A DNA stretch of 50,111 nucleotides, taken from positions 1-50,111 of the forward strand of contig JAGYJX010000026.1 of assembly GCA_018401495.1 (NCBI GenBank), given 5' to 3'. The notes beneath the pieces are model-generated. The model worked only from the letters and a program-made list of their open reading frames with translations, was not told the origin of the DNA and made no database searches. Each line of letters begins with the position of its first letter. The stretch's first letter is position 1. The stretch comes from Rhodospirillaceae bacterium (GTDB taxonomy: Bacteria > Pseudomonadota > Alphaproteobacteria > Thalassobaculales > Thalassobaculaceae). This document shows, piece by piece, positions 1 to 11,097 of the stretch. A program made the position numbers and the translations under genes.

Positions 1-135
1 GCGGCGCCGGGCGGGCGCAGCGCAGGGCTCCCGGACCTTACACAAGCGGTCCAGCGCGCCCAAGGCCTATCGGCTCCGGCCCGGCGCCAGGAACGCCCTA
101 TGGTGATGTGGAATCCAATTTCGCTTTCTTGTAGG

Positions 136-146
136 TTGTATAACTC
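136..146. promoter_or_regulatory. GntR/FCD-type operator-like motif upstream of the EPSPS-like gene
   Basis: The sequence TTGTATAACTC fits the FCD-type GntR pattern TNGTNNNACNA except for the last base. It lies 21 bases before the start at 168, just upstream of the purine-rich ribosome binding site (151-162), and overlaps a -10-like TATAAC (139-144). A full match to the same pattern lies at 2300-2310 before the GntR gene. That this is the binding site of that regulator is inference. Nothing else was recognised in 1-135. Confidence 0.35.
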
Positions 147-167
147 CATCGGGAGGGGGGAGTTGCC

Positions 168-1563
168 ATGGGGTTCGTCGTCCATCCGCTGTCCGTGTTC
201 GACGCCGTGGTCGACGCGCCACCGTCGAAGCCCGAGACCCAGCGCGCGGTCCTGCTGGCAAGCCTGGCGGCCGGCCGATCGCGGGTGTCGAACGCGCTGC
301 GCAGCCGCGAGACCGACGCCATGGTCACCGCCTGCGCCGCGCTCGGCGCCCGGCTGACCTGGGAGGATCGCGGCTGGACGATCGACGGCTGCGGCTTCCG
401 GCCCGGCCACCAGGTTCCGGGCGGGACGCTGTCGGTCCAGGCCGACGGCTCCGGCCTGGTGGCGCGGATCTTCGCCGCCCTCGGCGCGGCCATCGACGGC
501 GGCGCCGGGGTCGACGGCAACGAGGTGTTGCGCGGCCGGGTCGATGGCGCCGCTGTTCGACGGCCTCGCCGGCGCCGGGGTGCCGGTGGCGTATCGCGGG
601 CGCCCCGGTCACCTGCCGATCGCGGTCGGCGGGGTCGGGTTTCCCGGCGGCCGCTTCGACCTGCCGGGCGATGTCAGCTCGCAGTTCGCCACCGCGCTGA
701 TGGCGGCGGCGCCGTTCGGGGCGGCGCCGACCGAGATCCGCATGACCCGGCCGGTGCATTCCGCCGCCTACCTGGCGCAGACCGCCGCCGCCCTGGTCCG
801 GGCCGGGATCGGCGTGGCGCACGCCGACGACTTCTCTGAAATAACGGTGACCCCCGGCGTCGTGCGGCCGTGCGACACCGCGTGCGGCGGCGACTTCACC
901 TCGGCCTCCTACCTGGTGGCCGCCGCCGCCATCCTGCCGAGCCGGCTGATGCTGCGCGGCCTCGCACCCGACAGCCTGCAGGGCGAGCGCTCGATCCTGG
1001 AGACGGTGGCGGCCATGGGCGTCGAAGTCGCCTGGTCCGGCGACACCGTGACGGTCGCCAACCCGACCGGCCGGCTGGCCGGCGACTTCCACGTCGACGT
1101 GATGGACGGGCCGAACATCGTGCCGACGCTGGCCGCCATCGGCGCCTTCGTCGAGGGTTCCCTGACGGTGACCGGCGGCGCGCTCACCCGGCTGCACAAA
1201 TCCGACCGCATCGACGCCATGGTCGCCGAGCTGCGCCGGCTCGGCGTCGACATCGACCCGCTCGAGCGCCAAGGCCGGGTCGACGGCTTCACGGTGCGCG
1301 GCCGGCCCGGCTACGAGGGCGGCGTCGATCTCGCCGACCACGGCGACCATCGCAACTTCATGTCGCTGTTCGTCGCCTCGCTGCGCTGCCGCCGGCCGAA
1401 CCGGATCCACGGCCAGCTCGACGTGGCGCAGTCGTACCCGGACTTCCTCAGGGCCTTCGAGGCCGGCGGCTACCCGGCGTCGAACGCCGCGGCCGGAGTA
1501 GCCGGAGGCTGGTGGCTTGCTCGACCGGCGTCACCCGCGCTCGCAGACCGGACGCGGGCATGA
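168..1563 (+). CDS. EPSP-synthase-like enolpyruvyl transferase paralogue, one frameshift
   Basis: Member of the EPSP synthase (AroA) / enolpyruvyl transferase superfamily. A strong GGGAGGGGGGAG ribosome binding site precedes the ATG at 168. The frame breaks at about 538-544, where one extra base separates LRGRV from MAPLF; removing it gives about 464 residues. Family motifs are visible: PPSKPETQRA near residue 18-27, VSSQF, GGDFTSASY, SDRI and DHR. Several catalytic positions differ from the E. coli enzyme when aligned by eye. The Asp313 position is Asn (in DGPNIVPT), the Lys340-Glu341 pair is His-Lys (LHKSDRI), and the Lys411 position is Gln (AQSYPDF). The family call is safe, but canonical shikimate-pathway activity is doubtful. 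The last 30 or so residues, after FEAGGYPAS, do not resemble the family and run into a degraded gene on the other strand. Confidence 0.8.
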
Positions 1564-1800
1564 CACGCCATCACCGTCAGCGAGCCGTTCGCGGCGCCGG
1601 TGACGCCACCGCTTACCGGGCGCTCGACCCACTGCACCGAATGCTGCGCCAGCCCTTCGGCGACGCGCCGGGGCCGGGCGGTCTTCGGGCCGGTCGGTCT
1701 TCGGGCCGGGCGTCGAGAGGTCGATCATGACCTCGATCGCCGACCCTTCGGCCAGCCCTTCGGGGCCGAGGGTCACCCGCTCCACCACGTCCGGGGTCAG
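1564..1800 (-). pseudogene. Remnant of a 3-hydroxyisobutyrate dehydrogenase family gene
   Basis: The minus strand codes for a short internal piece of the beta-hydroxyacid dehydrogenase family. One frame reads LGPEGLAEGSAIEVMIDLST, a second reads VAEGLAQHSVQW, then the substrate-loop motif PVSGGVTGAANGSLTVMA. The two parts are out of register because of a 15-base direct repeat of period 16 (1679-1709); deleting one unit joins them in frame. The N-terminal Rossmann GxGxxG region and the C-terminal helical domain are missing. The fragment abuts the stop of the decarboxylase gene at 1797 on one side and the end of the EPSPS-like gene on the other. It is probably the residue of a gene once cotranscribed with the decarboxylase. 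Confidence 0.7.
1679..1709. repeat. Tandem direct repeat, 15-base unit, period 16
   Basis: CGGTCTTCGGGCCGG occurs at 1679-1693 and again at 1695-1709. The 16-base period shifts the frame of the dehydrogenase remnant, and removing one unit restores the expected reading. Confidence 0.85.
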
Positions 1801-2213
1801 CCGGGCTGGGCGGCGGTCTCCCGGCGGTAGTCGGCAATCACCTCGGCGACGGCCCGCATGCTGTCGAGCGCCGCCGGGAAACCGCAATAGATCGCGGTCT
1901 GCAGGATGACTTCGACGATCTTCTCCTCGCTCACGCCGTTGCGCAGCGCCCCGCGGATGTGCACGCGCAGCTCATGCGGCCGGTTGAGCGCGGTCAGCAT
2001 GCCGATGTTGAGCATGCTGCGCTCCTGCTTGGAGAGGCCTGGCCGCCGCCAGACATCGCCCCAGGCCCACTCGGTCACCATCTTCTGCAGGGTGGCCGTC
2101 AGGTCGTCGACGGCGGCGAGCGAGCGGTCGACATGCGCGTCGCCGAGCACCTCGCGGCGCATCGCAACGCCCTTCTCGAACAACTCGGTCTGGAATTCGG
2201 GCCTCGCAGTCAT
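1797..2213 (-). CDS. Carboxymuconolactone decarboxylase family protein
   Basis: A 138-residue protein of the carboxymuconolactone decarboxylase (CMD/PcaC) family, which includes gamma-carboxymuconolactone decarboxylases and AhpD-like proteins. The conserved core is visible as RPHELRVHIRGALRNGVSEE (from about residue 78) followed by QTAIYCGFPAA. There is no CxxC pair, so it is of the PcaC type and not an AhpD-type thiol enzyme. Length is normal for a single-domain member. It is divergent from the GntR gene at 2376 and was probably followed by the now degraded dehydrogenase. Its substrate cannot be told from sequence; a ring-cleavage or related catabolic step is likely. Confidence 0.85.
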   Translation of the reverse strand: MTARPEFQTELFEKGVAMRREVLGDAHVDRSLAAVDDLTATLQKMVTEWAWGDVWRRPGLSKQERSMLNIGMLTALNRPHELRVHIRGALRNGVSEEKIVEVILQTAIYCGFPAALDSMRAVAEVIADYRRETAAQPG

Positions 2214-2299
2214 CTCGACTCCCTTCGTCGCGTCCGCGTCAATGCCACTTGTCCGCCCCCGGCGCGGAGCTAGACTGGACCTTGGTACCAGCTAGCATA

Positions 2300-2310
2300 T
2301 TGTATGACCA
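2300..2310. promoter_or_regulatory. GntR/FCD-type operator-like motif in the divergent intergenic region
   Basis: TTGTATGACCA is an exact match to the FCD-type GntR pattern TNGTNNNACNA. It lies between the divergent decarboxylase (start 2213) and GntR gene (start 2376). A perfect palindrome TGGTACCA lies beside it at 2283-2290. The position suits joint control of both genes and autoregulation; binding itself is inferred. Confidence 0.45.
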
Positions 2311-2375
2311 GCGTAACTGGCCCGGTTTTCGGACGTGCTGTATGTAGTAACCGGCAGTGAGCGGCGGACGAGACC

Positions 2376-3063
2376 ATGACGGATTCTGATGCGGTGTTCC
2401 GGGTCGAGAAGATCGCGGCGCCGCTGCGCTACAGCGTGACGGAGAGCATTCGCAGCGCCATCGCCTCCGGACGCTTCAAGGCGGGCGACCGGCTGCCCGA
2501 GCGCGAGCTCTGCGAACTCACCGGGGTCAGCCGGACGCTGGTGCGCGAGGCCATGCGGCAGCTCGAATCCGAGGGCGTGATCAAGGTCGAGCCGCACCGG
2601 GGACCGTTCGTCGCCACGCTGTCGCGCGACCAGGCCGAGGGCGTCTATCAGGTCCGGCTGGGGTTGGAGGGTCTGGCGTGCCGGCTGTTCGCCGAGAAGG
2701 CCACCGACGCCCAGCGCCAGGCCCTGAAGGACGCGTTCAAGGAACTGCAGGCCGCCTCCCGCCGGCCGGATCCGCAGGCCCGGCTGCGCGCCAAGAACCA
2801 GTTCTACACCTGCCTGCTGGTCGGCGCCCAGAACGAGGCGCTGGGGAGCTGCCTGCACATCCTCAACTCGCGCATCAGCCTGCTGCGCGCCACCTCGATG
2901 AAGGCGCCGGGCCGGATCAAGGAGAGCATCGCCGAGCTGTCGAACCTCGATGGAGGCGCTGATGGCGCGCGACGGCCAGCGCGCCTCCGACCTCGGCCAG
3001 TATCACGTCCGCATGGCCGCCGAGGCGGCGCTCAAGCTGCTGGCCACCGACGCACCGGAGTGA
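2376..3063 (+). CDS. GntR family transcriptional regulator, FCD-type, one frameshift
   Basis: DNA-binding regulator of the GntR family, FadR/FCD subgroup. The winged helix-turn-helix covers residues about 15-75, with the signatures GRFKAGDRLPERELCELTGV, RTLVREAMRQLESEGVI and PHRGPFVA. The helical effector domain begins at DQAEGVYQVRLGLEG. At 2946-2950 one extra base (CTCGATGG where CTGATGG is expected) throws the frame off. Correcting it gives MEALMARDGQRASDLGQ and a stop at 3061-3063, for a normal 228 residues. The hydrolase gene starts 7 bases later, so the two are probably cotranscribed. The ligand is unknown. Confidence 0.85.
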
Positions 3064-3070
3064 ACCCAGC

Positions 3071-3883
3071 ATGACCGACGCCGCCGTTCCCGAGTACGAG
3101 CTGTACGCCATCCGCTACGCCACCCGCGACGCCCAGCGCCGCGACCACTTCATCGGCGGCGATCCGCACGACGGCCCGATGCCCATCGACTACTACCTCT
3201 GGGTGGCGGTCCGCGACGGCCGGGCGGTGGTCATCGACACCGGCTTCCGCGAAGAGGTCGCGGTCCGCCGCAAGCGCACCTACCTGCGCTGCCCGGTCGA
3301 CACCCTGAAGCGGCTCGACGTCGACCCGGACGCGGTGTCGGACGTGATCCTCACGCATCTGCACTACGACCACGTCGGCAATTTCGACCGCTTCCCGAAC
3401 GCCACCTTCCACCTGCAGGAGAGCGAGTTGCACTACGCCGTCGGGCGGCACATGCGCTACCCGCGGCTCGCCCATTCCTTCGAGGTCGAGGACGTCTGCG
3501 GGATCGTGCGGCTGAACTACGCACGGCGGGTGATGTTCTACTCGGGCGACGCCACCCTGCAGGCGGGGATCCGGCTGCACCGGACCGGCGGGCATTCGGC
3601 CGGCCTGCAGTTCGTCACCGTCAACACCCGGCGCGGCTGGGTGGTGATCGCCTCCGACGTCACGCATTTCTACGAGAACATGGAATCCGAACGGCCGTTC
3701 GTGACGGCCTACCACATCGGCGAGATGCTGGAGGGCTTCGACCTGTTGCGCGCCGTCGCCCCGACGCCGGAGCACATCGTGCCCGGCCACGACCCGCTGG
3801 TGATGCAGCTCTACCCGCCGGCGCGGCCGGACCTGGAGGGGATCGCCGTGCGCCTCGACACGCCGCCGGCGCCGCGCGGGTAG
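3071..3883 (+). CDS. Metallo-beta-lactamase fold hydrolase, AHL-lactonase-like
   Basis: A 270-residue protein of the metallo-beta-lactamase superfamily. The metal motif HLHYDH is at residues 96-101, with further ligands in GGHSAGL, the Asp of ASDVTHFYENM and the His of VPGHDP near the C-terminus. Layout and length match the N-acyl homoserine lactonase (AttM/AiiA-like) subgroup. Many members act on other lactones or esters, so quorum quenching is only one possibility. No signal peptide, so it is cytoplasmic. Next to a carboxymuconolactone decarboxylase family gene and a GntR regulator, a lactone hydrolysis step in catabolism is plausible but inferred. Confidence 0.85.
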   Translation: MTDAAVPEYELYAIRYATRDAQRRDHFIGGDPHDGPMPIDYYLWVAVRDGRAVVIDTGFREEVAVRRKRTYLRCPVDTLKRLDVDPDAVSDVILTHLHYDHVGNFDRFPNATFHLQESELHYAVGRHMRYPRLAHSFEVEDVCGIVRLNYARRVMFYSGDATLQAGIRLHRTGGHSAGLQFVTVNTRRGWVVIASDVTHFYENMESERPFVTAYHIGEMLEGFDLLRAVAPTPEHIVPGHDPLVMQLYPPARPDLEGIAVRLDTPPAPRG

Positions 3884-3921
3884 CCGGACCGGCTTCCGGA
3901 ACGGCCGGGCCGCCGCTGCAA

Positions 3922-5481
3922 TCAGGTCCGGCCATCAGGCGGCGGACCGAACTCCTCGTGGTAGATGCCCTCGATGCGCTGGGTTTCGGCGTCGCTCAGA
4001 TCCTCGAACTCGGACGAACGAGCCCGCTCCGACAGCCGTCCTCCGTTCTGATGCAGGAACCGGAACAGCAGGTCGAGCGTGCGCTCCGGCATGTCGACGA
4101 CCATGGTCGCCCGATTCCGGAAACGATCGTGCCGCCGCAGGAAATCGGCCTCGGTCGGAAGATCGTCCTCGATCGTCTTGCGGACGCAGGCGAACAGGAA
4201 CTCGGCGTGCGGCGTCGCGTCGAAGAACCGGTAGAAGTCGCCTGTGTCGTTGAGCACTCGGACGTTGTACGACGGCGTGGCCTCCCATTCGACCAACGGC
4301 AACAGCCGCTGCGAGTAGGTTTCCAGAACCCGGCCATACTCCTCGATCCGCTCCAGGATCGCCGCCGAGACGGGAAAGACCACTCCCGGCGGGTTGAAGC
4401 CGCGCCGCGCCAGGACATGGTGGATGAGGTAGCGGTGCAGGCGCCCGTTGCCGTCCTCGAACGGGTGAACGTAGGCGAAGCCGAAGGCGAGGATGGCCGC
4501 GGCGATGACCGGGTCCAGCGTCCGGGCCGGGCCCTGGTCGAAGGCGATCATCCCGGCGGCGAGTGACCGGAGATCCTCGGGCCTTGCGCTGATGTGCTCG
4601 GGCAACGGCATGCGGGTGTCGCGGTCATGCTCTCCGACGAAGCCGCCGCCATCTCTCAGCCCGAGTTTCACGAACCGCGCATCGCCGATGACGATCCGCT
4701 GCAATCGCAGGAGTTCGTCGAGGTCGAGGACCTGCCGGCCCGCCTCGCCGATGGCCCGACCCCAGCGCTGAATGCGGTCCTGCGGCGGCCGCTCGCCTTC
4801 GATCGCGTAGCTCGAGCGTGAATCCTTGAGCAGCAGGAAGGCGGCTGTCCGGGCCAGAAGGTCGCGAGGAACCGTGGCGATGATGTCGCGCGCCCGCTGC
4901 GGCAGATCCAGTTCCACGAATCGCTCGAGCGCCGGAGTGCGAAAGACCAGCGGGCAAAATTCCGGGGTTCCGGGGAGGTTGTCCTTCACGCGGTGGCGCG
5001 GCGAGTTCTCGCCGTCGGGCGCCCATTGCCGTTCGGGGTCAACGACAGGAACGTAGCGCCCGGCCGCCGCGTCGGGGAGATCAAGGCGGTCGCCGGTCAG
5101 CCACTCATGGAGAAACCAGACACGGCGCGCATAGCTGCCGGTGGGCTTCGCTCGCACCAGCGCTGCGATGGCCTCCGGCCCGACGGCCAGAAACAGGCGC
5201 TTGAGCACGGCGAGATCGAGGCCCTCGTACTTGAGGGCGAAGGTCAGGTGTCCGTCGAGCGTCGAGGCCGGGGCATGACGGGGCGTGAGGATGCGCCAGC
5301 CACCAGCCTCCACGATGCGATGCCGCACGCCGGTGGCGAACAGCGTCAGCGGCAGCGGGACGGCGAGCCCGTACGCATCGACGAGCGCGCTGTACCCGGC
5401 GGGTGTCGCCCTTTCCGGGAGCCGCCGCTCCTGAAAAACCGTCACCGGCCCTGAAAATGGAGTCGATTCCGACTTATCCAT
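3922..5481 (-). CDS. Fic domain protein, probable AMP transferase with built-in inhibitory helix
   Basis: A 519-residue Fic protein. The catalytic loop HPFEDGNGRLHR (residues 339-350) matches HPFxDGNGRxxR, which transfers AMP from ATP to hydroxyl side chains of target proteins. Upstream, SYAIEG (residues 224-229) fits the inhibitory motif [S/T]xxxE[G/N], making it a class II enzyme with the inhibitory helix N-terminal to the Fic core. Residues 1-180 are a separate N-terminal domain that I do not recognise; it contains a possible helix-rich segment around 90-130. The C-terminal 130 residues look helical and may include a winged-helix domain. The gene stands alone, convergent with the hydrolase at 3883, with AT-richer upstream DNA. 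No antitoxin gene is adjacent, as expected for this class. Confidence 0.88.
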   Translation of the reverse strand: MDKSESTPFSGPVTVFQERRLPERATPAGYSALVDAYGLAVPLPLTLFATGVRHRIVEAGGWRILTPRHAPASTLDGHLTFALKYEGLDLAVLKRLFLAVGPEAIAALVRAKPTGSYARRVWFLHEWLTGDRLDLPDAAAGRYVPVVDPERQWAPDGENSPRHRVKDNLPGTPEFCPLVFRTPALERFVELDLPQRARDIIATVPRDLLARTAAFLLLKDSRSSYAIEGERPPQDRIQRWGRAIGEAGRQVLDLDELLRLQRIVIGDARFVKLGLRDGGGFVGEHDRDTRMPLPEHISARPEDLRSLAAGMIAFDQGPARTLDPVIAAAILAFGFAYVHPFEDGNGRLHRYLIHHVLARRGFNPPGVVFPVSAAILERIEEYGRVLETYSQRLLPLVEWEATPSYNVRVLNDTGDFYRFFDATPHAEFLFACVRKTIEDDLPTEADFLRRHDRFRNRATMVVDMPERTLDLLFRFLHQNGGRLSERARSSEFEDLSDAETQRIEGIYHEEFGPPPDGRT

Positions 5482-5555
5482 GAAATCCCGCCCGGCCCTC
5501 GAAATTTGCAGCCAAGCCTATCCCTTGGGTGAATTTTGATCCTGGATGGTGAAAA

Positions 5556-5584
5556 ATGATACCAGATCAGAACTCGTGTGAAAA
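5556..5584 (-). promoter_or_regulatory. Candidate promoter for the Fic gene
   Basis: Minus strand TTTTCA (5579-5584), a 17-base spacer and TATCAT (5556-5561) lie in the most AT-rich stretch of this part of the window, about 75 bases before the Fic start. The surrounding 5482-5636 holds no gene that I can see. Confidence 0.4.
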
Positions 5585-5636
5585 TCGATCATCACCAATC
5601 CAGTTTACAGGCATAGCCGGAGCCGCCTCGGAAAAG

Positions 5637-5670
5637 CGAAACGCCCCGGCCTTGCGGCCGGGGCGTTTCG
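5637..5670 (-). terminator. Rho-independent terminator after tRNA-Leu
   Basis: A perfect 15-base-pair stem (5637-5651 with 5656-5670) closes a 4-base loop. On the minus strand it is followed by CTTTTC. It lies 15 bases past the tRNA 3' end and should stop tRNA transcription before the Fic gene. Confidence 0.85.
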
Positions 5671-5685
5671 CGTTCCAATCCGTGA

Positions 5686-5772
5686 TGGTGCGGTCGAGAA
5701 GACTCGAACTTCCACCCCATTTCTGGGACAGCGACCTCAACGCTGCGCGTCTACCAATTCCGCCACGACCGC
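5686..5772 (-). tRNA. tRNA-Leu (anticodon GAG)
   Basis: The minus strand folds as a long-variable-arm tRNA. The acceptor stem GCGGTCG (5772 side) pairs with CGACCGC, and CCA is encoded (5686-5688). The D-arm reads GGCGGAATTGGTAGACGC, the anticodon stem-loop is CAGCG-TTGAGGT-CGCTG giving anticodon GAG, and the T-loop contains TTCGAGT. It reads CUC/CUU leucine codons. The 87 bases including CCA are normal for tRNA-Leu. Confidence 0.95.
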
Positions 5773-5875
5773 ACTATGTTCGCCACGGAGAGCCACGGGG
5801 TCGCCCCCGAGGCAGGCGTGAGGGATTATCAGAACCCTCCCGACCGATCAAGGCCGTTCGCCGACCGGAGAGCGC

Positions 5876-6582
5876 ATGTCGACCGCCGTCCTCCCGCCCC
5901 TGCCGGCGACCGATGCCGACGCGCCGGAATGGCGGGTCGAGCCGGGCTTCTCGACTACGAACGCGCGGTCGCGGTCATGGAGGCGCGGGCCGAGGCGATC
6001 CACGCCGGCACCGCCCGCGAACTGGTCTGGCTGGTCGAGCACCCGCCGCTCTACACCGCCGGCACCAGCGCCCGGCCCCAGGACCTGCTGCAGCCCGACC
6101 GCTTTCCGGTGCACCGCACCGGCCGCGGCGGCGAGTTCACCTACCACGGCCCGGGCCAGCGCGTGGCCTACGCCATGCTCGACCTGAAGCGTCGCAAGCC
6201 GGACGTGCGGGCCTATGTGGGCGCGCTCGAAGCCTGGCTGATCGCGGCGCTGGACCGCCTCGGGGTGCACGGCGAGCGCCGCGAGGGACGGGTCGGCATC
6301 TGGGTGCGCCGCACCGACCGCAACCAGCCCGGCCGCGAGGACAAGATCGCCGCCATCGGCGTGCGGGTGCGGCGCTGGGTGACGTTCCACGGCATCGCCC
6401 TGAACGTCGAGCCGGAGCTCGGGCATTTCGAGGGCATCGTGCCGTGCGGCATCAGCGGCCACGGCGTCACCAGCCTGGTCGACCTCGGTCACCCGGCGAC
6501 GCTGGCCGACGCCGACGTGGCGCTCAGGGCGGCGTTCGACGAGGTCTTCGGCCCGGGCGCGCCGATGGGGACGCGCCGGTAG
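5876..6582 (+). CDS. lipB: Octanoyl-[acyl carrier protein]:protein octanoyltransferase, one frameshift
   Basis: LipB moves the octanoyl group from acyl carrier protein to lipoyl domains, the first step of lipoate synthesis. The motifs are clear: ELVWLVEHPPLYTAG, RGGEFTYHGPGQ, the catalytic Lys in EDKIAAIGVRVRRW and the catalytic Cys in VPCGISGHGVTSL. The ATG at 5876 has GGAG upstream and gives the natural start MSTAVLPPLPATDADAPEWR. The frame breaks at about 5943-5946, where one G seems to be missing from a G run (EPG then LLDYERAV). Restoring it gives 235 residues. Its stop is immediately followed by the stop of the convergent gene on the other strand. Confidence 0.92.
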
Positions 6583-7015
6583 CTACGCCTTCCCGGCCAG
6601 CGCGTCGGCCATCAAGCTCGACCGCGCGCCGGGCGTCGCGCTCCAGCCGCGGCTGCTCCAGCGCCAGGTCGCGCGCGGTGATCGCCGGCAGCGGCCCCTC
6701 GTGGTGGAGATAGGCGTTGCGGCGCTCGCGCAGCCAGACGTAGTCGCGTCCGAACCGGACAGTGTTGAGGTAGAGGCCGTCGCCGACCGCCTGCTCGACC
6801 CGCTCCGACACCTCGCTGTCGATGGCGGTCTGGGCCAGGATCACCGCGGAGACCCAGGCGCCGGCGGCGAACACCCGGCGCAATTCGGTCAACACCGCCT
6901 CGGTCTGGCCGCCCACGGGGATCGGTTTGCCGTCGCCGGCCTTGCGCAGGCGCTCGTCGAACCAGCGGACCCGATCGGTCCAGAGACGCGGTGACGGGGG
7001 ATCGATGTACGTCAT
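6583..7015 (-). CDS. Small HEPN-like protein with RNxxxH motif, one frameshift
   Basis: I do not recognise a named family. The start MTYIDPPSPRLW at 7015 is preferred over an upstream start because the extra N-terminal stretch is low-complexity. The body is all-helical (QTEAVLTELRRVFAAGAW, AQTAIDSEVSERVEQ) and carries RNAYLH at residues 99-104, fitting the RNxxxH motif of HEPN domains, which are often RNases or nucleotidyltransferase partners. At about 6614-6615 one extra base (CTTGATGG where CTGATGG is expected) breaks the frame. Corrected, the protein ends LMADALAGKA at a TAG touching the lipB stop, 143 residues in all. No nucleotidyltransferase gene is beside it. The HEPN assignment rests on the motif and helical context only. 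Confidence 0.6.
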
Positions 7016-7212
7016 CGGCGGCCTCCGCTGTCTCCCGGCCGCCACAGCCGCCGGTGTCGGAGCGGACTGTACCGCACCGCGGCAGGCAGTCGCCACACGC
7101 CGACGCGAATCGCCTCTGCCCGTGCCCCGTTCGCGTTCAGAGCATGGGAGCCCGGGGAGTCGCCGGCGCGGGAATCGGCGGTACTCGTGGCGCCGGCAGC
7201 GAGCCCCGCACC

Positions 7213-7506
7213 TTACGCGGTCGGCGCCTCGCGGAAGCCGTGCGGGCCCGCCTCCATCGTGTCGGCGTCGGAGACGTGCACCTCCTGGACCGCCGCCCCG
7301 GCCGGCCCGTGCCGGCAGGCCTCAACGAACTCGCCGACCGCCGCGGTGGCGCCGTGCGCGACCGCCTCCACCGAGCCGTCGCGGCGGTTGCGGACCCAGC
7401 CGTCGAGGCCGAGGCGCTCAGCCTCGCGCACGCACCAGATCCGGTAGCCGACCCCCTGGACGCGGCCGGTGATGTACAGCCTGACGGTGCGGCGATCCGG
7501 GGTCAT
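7213..7506 (-). CDS. acyP: Acylphosphatase
   Basis: A 97-residue acylphosphatase, which hydrolyses carboxyl-phosphate bonds of acylphosphates. The signature GRVQGVGYR carries the phosphate-binding Arg22, and GWVRNRRDGSVEAVAHG carries the catalytic Asn40. Length is normal. It starts 10 bases after the end of pccA and is probably the last gene of the minus-strand operon. I see nothing in the 197 bases between its stop and the HEPN-like gene. Confidence 0.93.
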   Translation of the reverse strand: MTPDRRTVRLYITGRVQGVGYRIWCVREAERLGLDGWVRNRRDGSVEAVAHGATAAVGEFVEACRHGPAGAAVQEVHVSDADTMEAGPHGFREAPTA

Positions 7507-7516
7507 GCGGTTCCTC

Positions 7517-9505
<1,989 letters not shown>

Positions 9506-9530
9506 GTCCCCGAGTCTCCTGGCCGCGCGG

Positions 9531-11063
<1,533 letters not shown>

Positions 11064-11097
11064 GAACGCCCTCCCGGAATGCCGTTCGGCCGGGATA

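Noticed and set aside
1..135. Possible gene end or promoter at the window start
   Set aside because: Short frames exist on both strands but none shows a recognisable protein, and no convincing -35/-10 pair was seen.
2283..2290. TGGTACCA palindrome as a separate operator
   Set aside because: An 8-base palindrome is easily found by chance; mentioned only as a neighbour of the stronger GntR-type motif.
3884..5690. Fic gene plus tRNA as a complete integrative element
   Set aside because: No integrase, no direct repeat of the tRNA 3' end and no other mobile gene could be found; only the position is suggestive.
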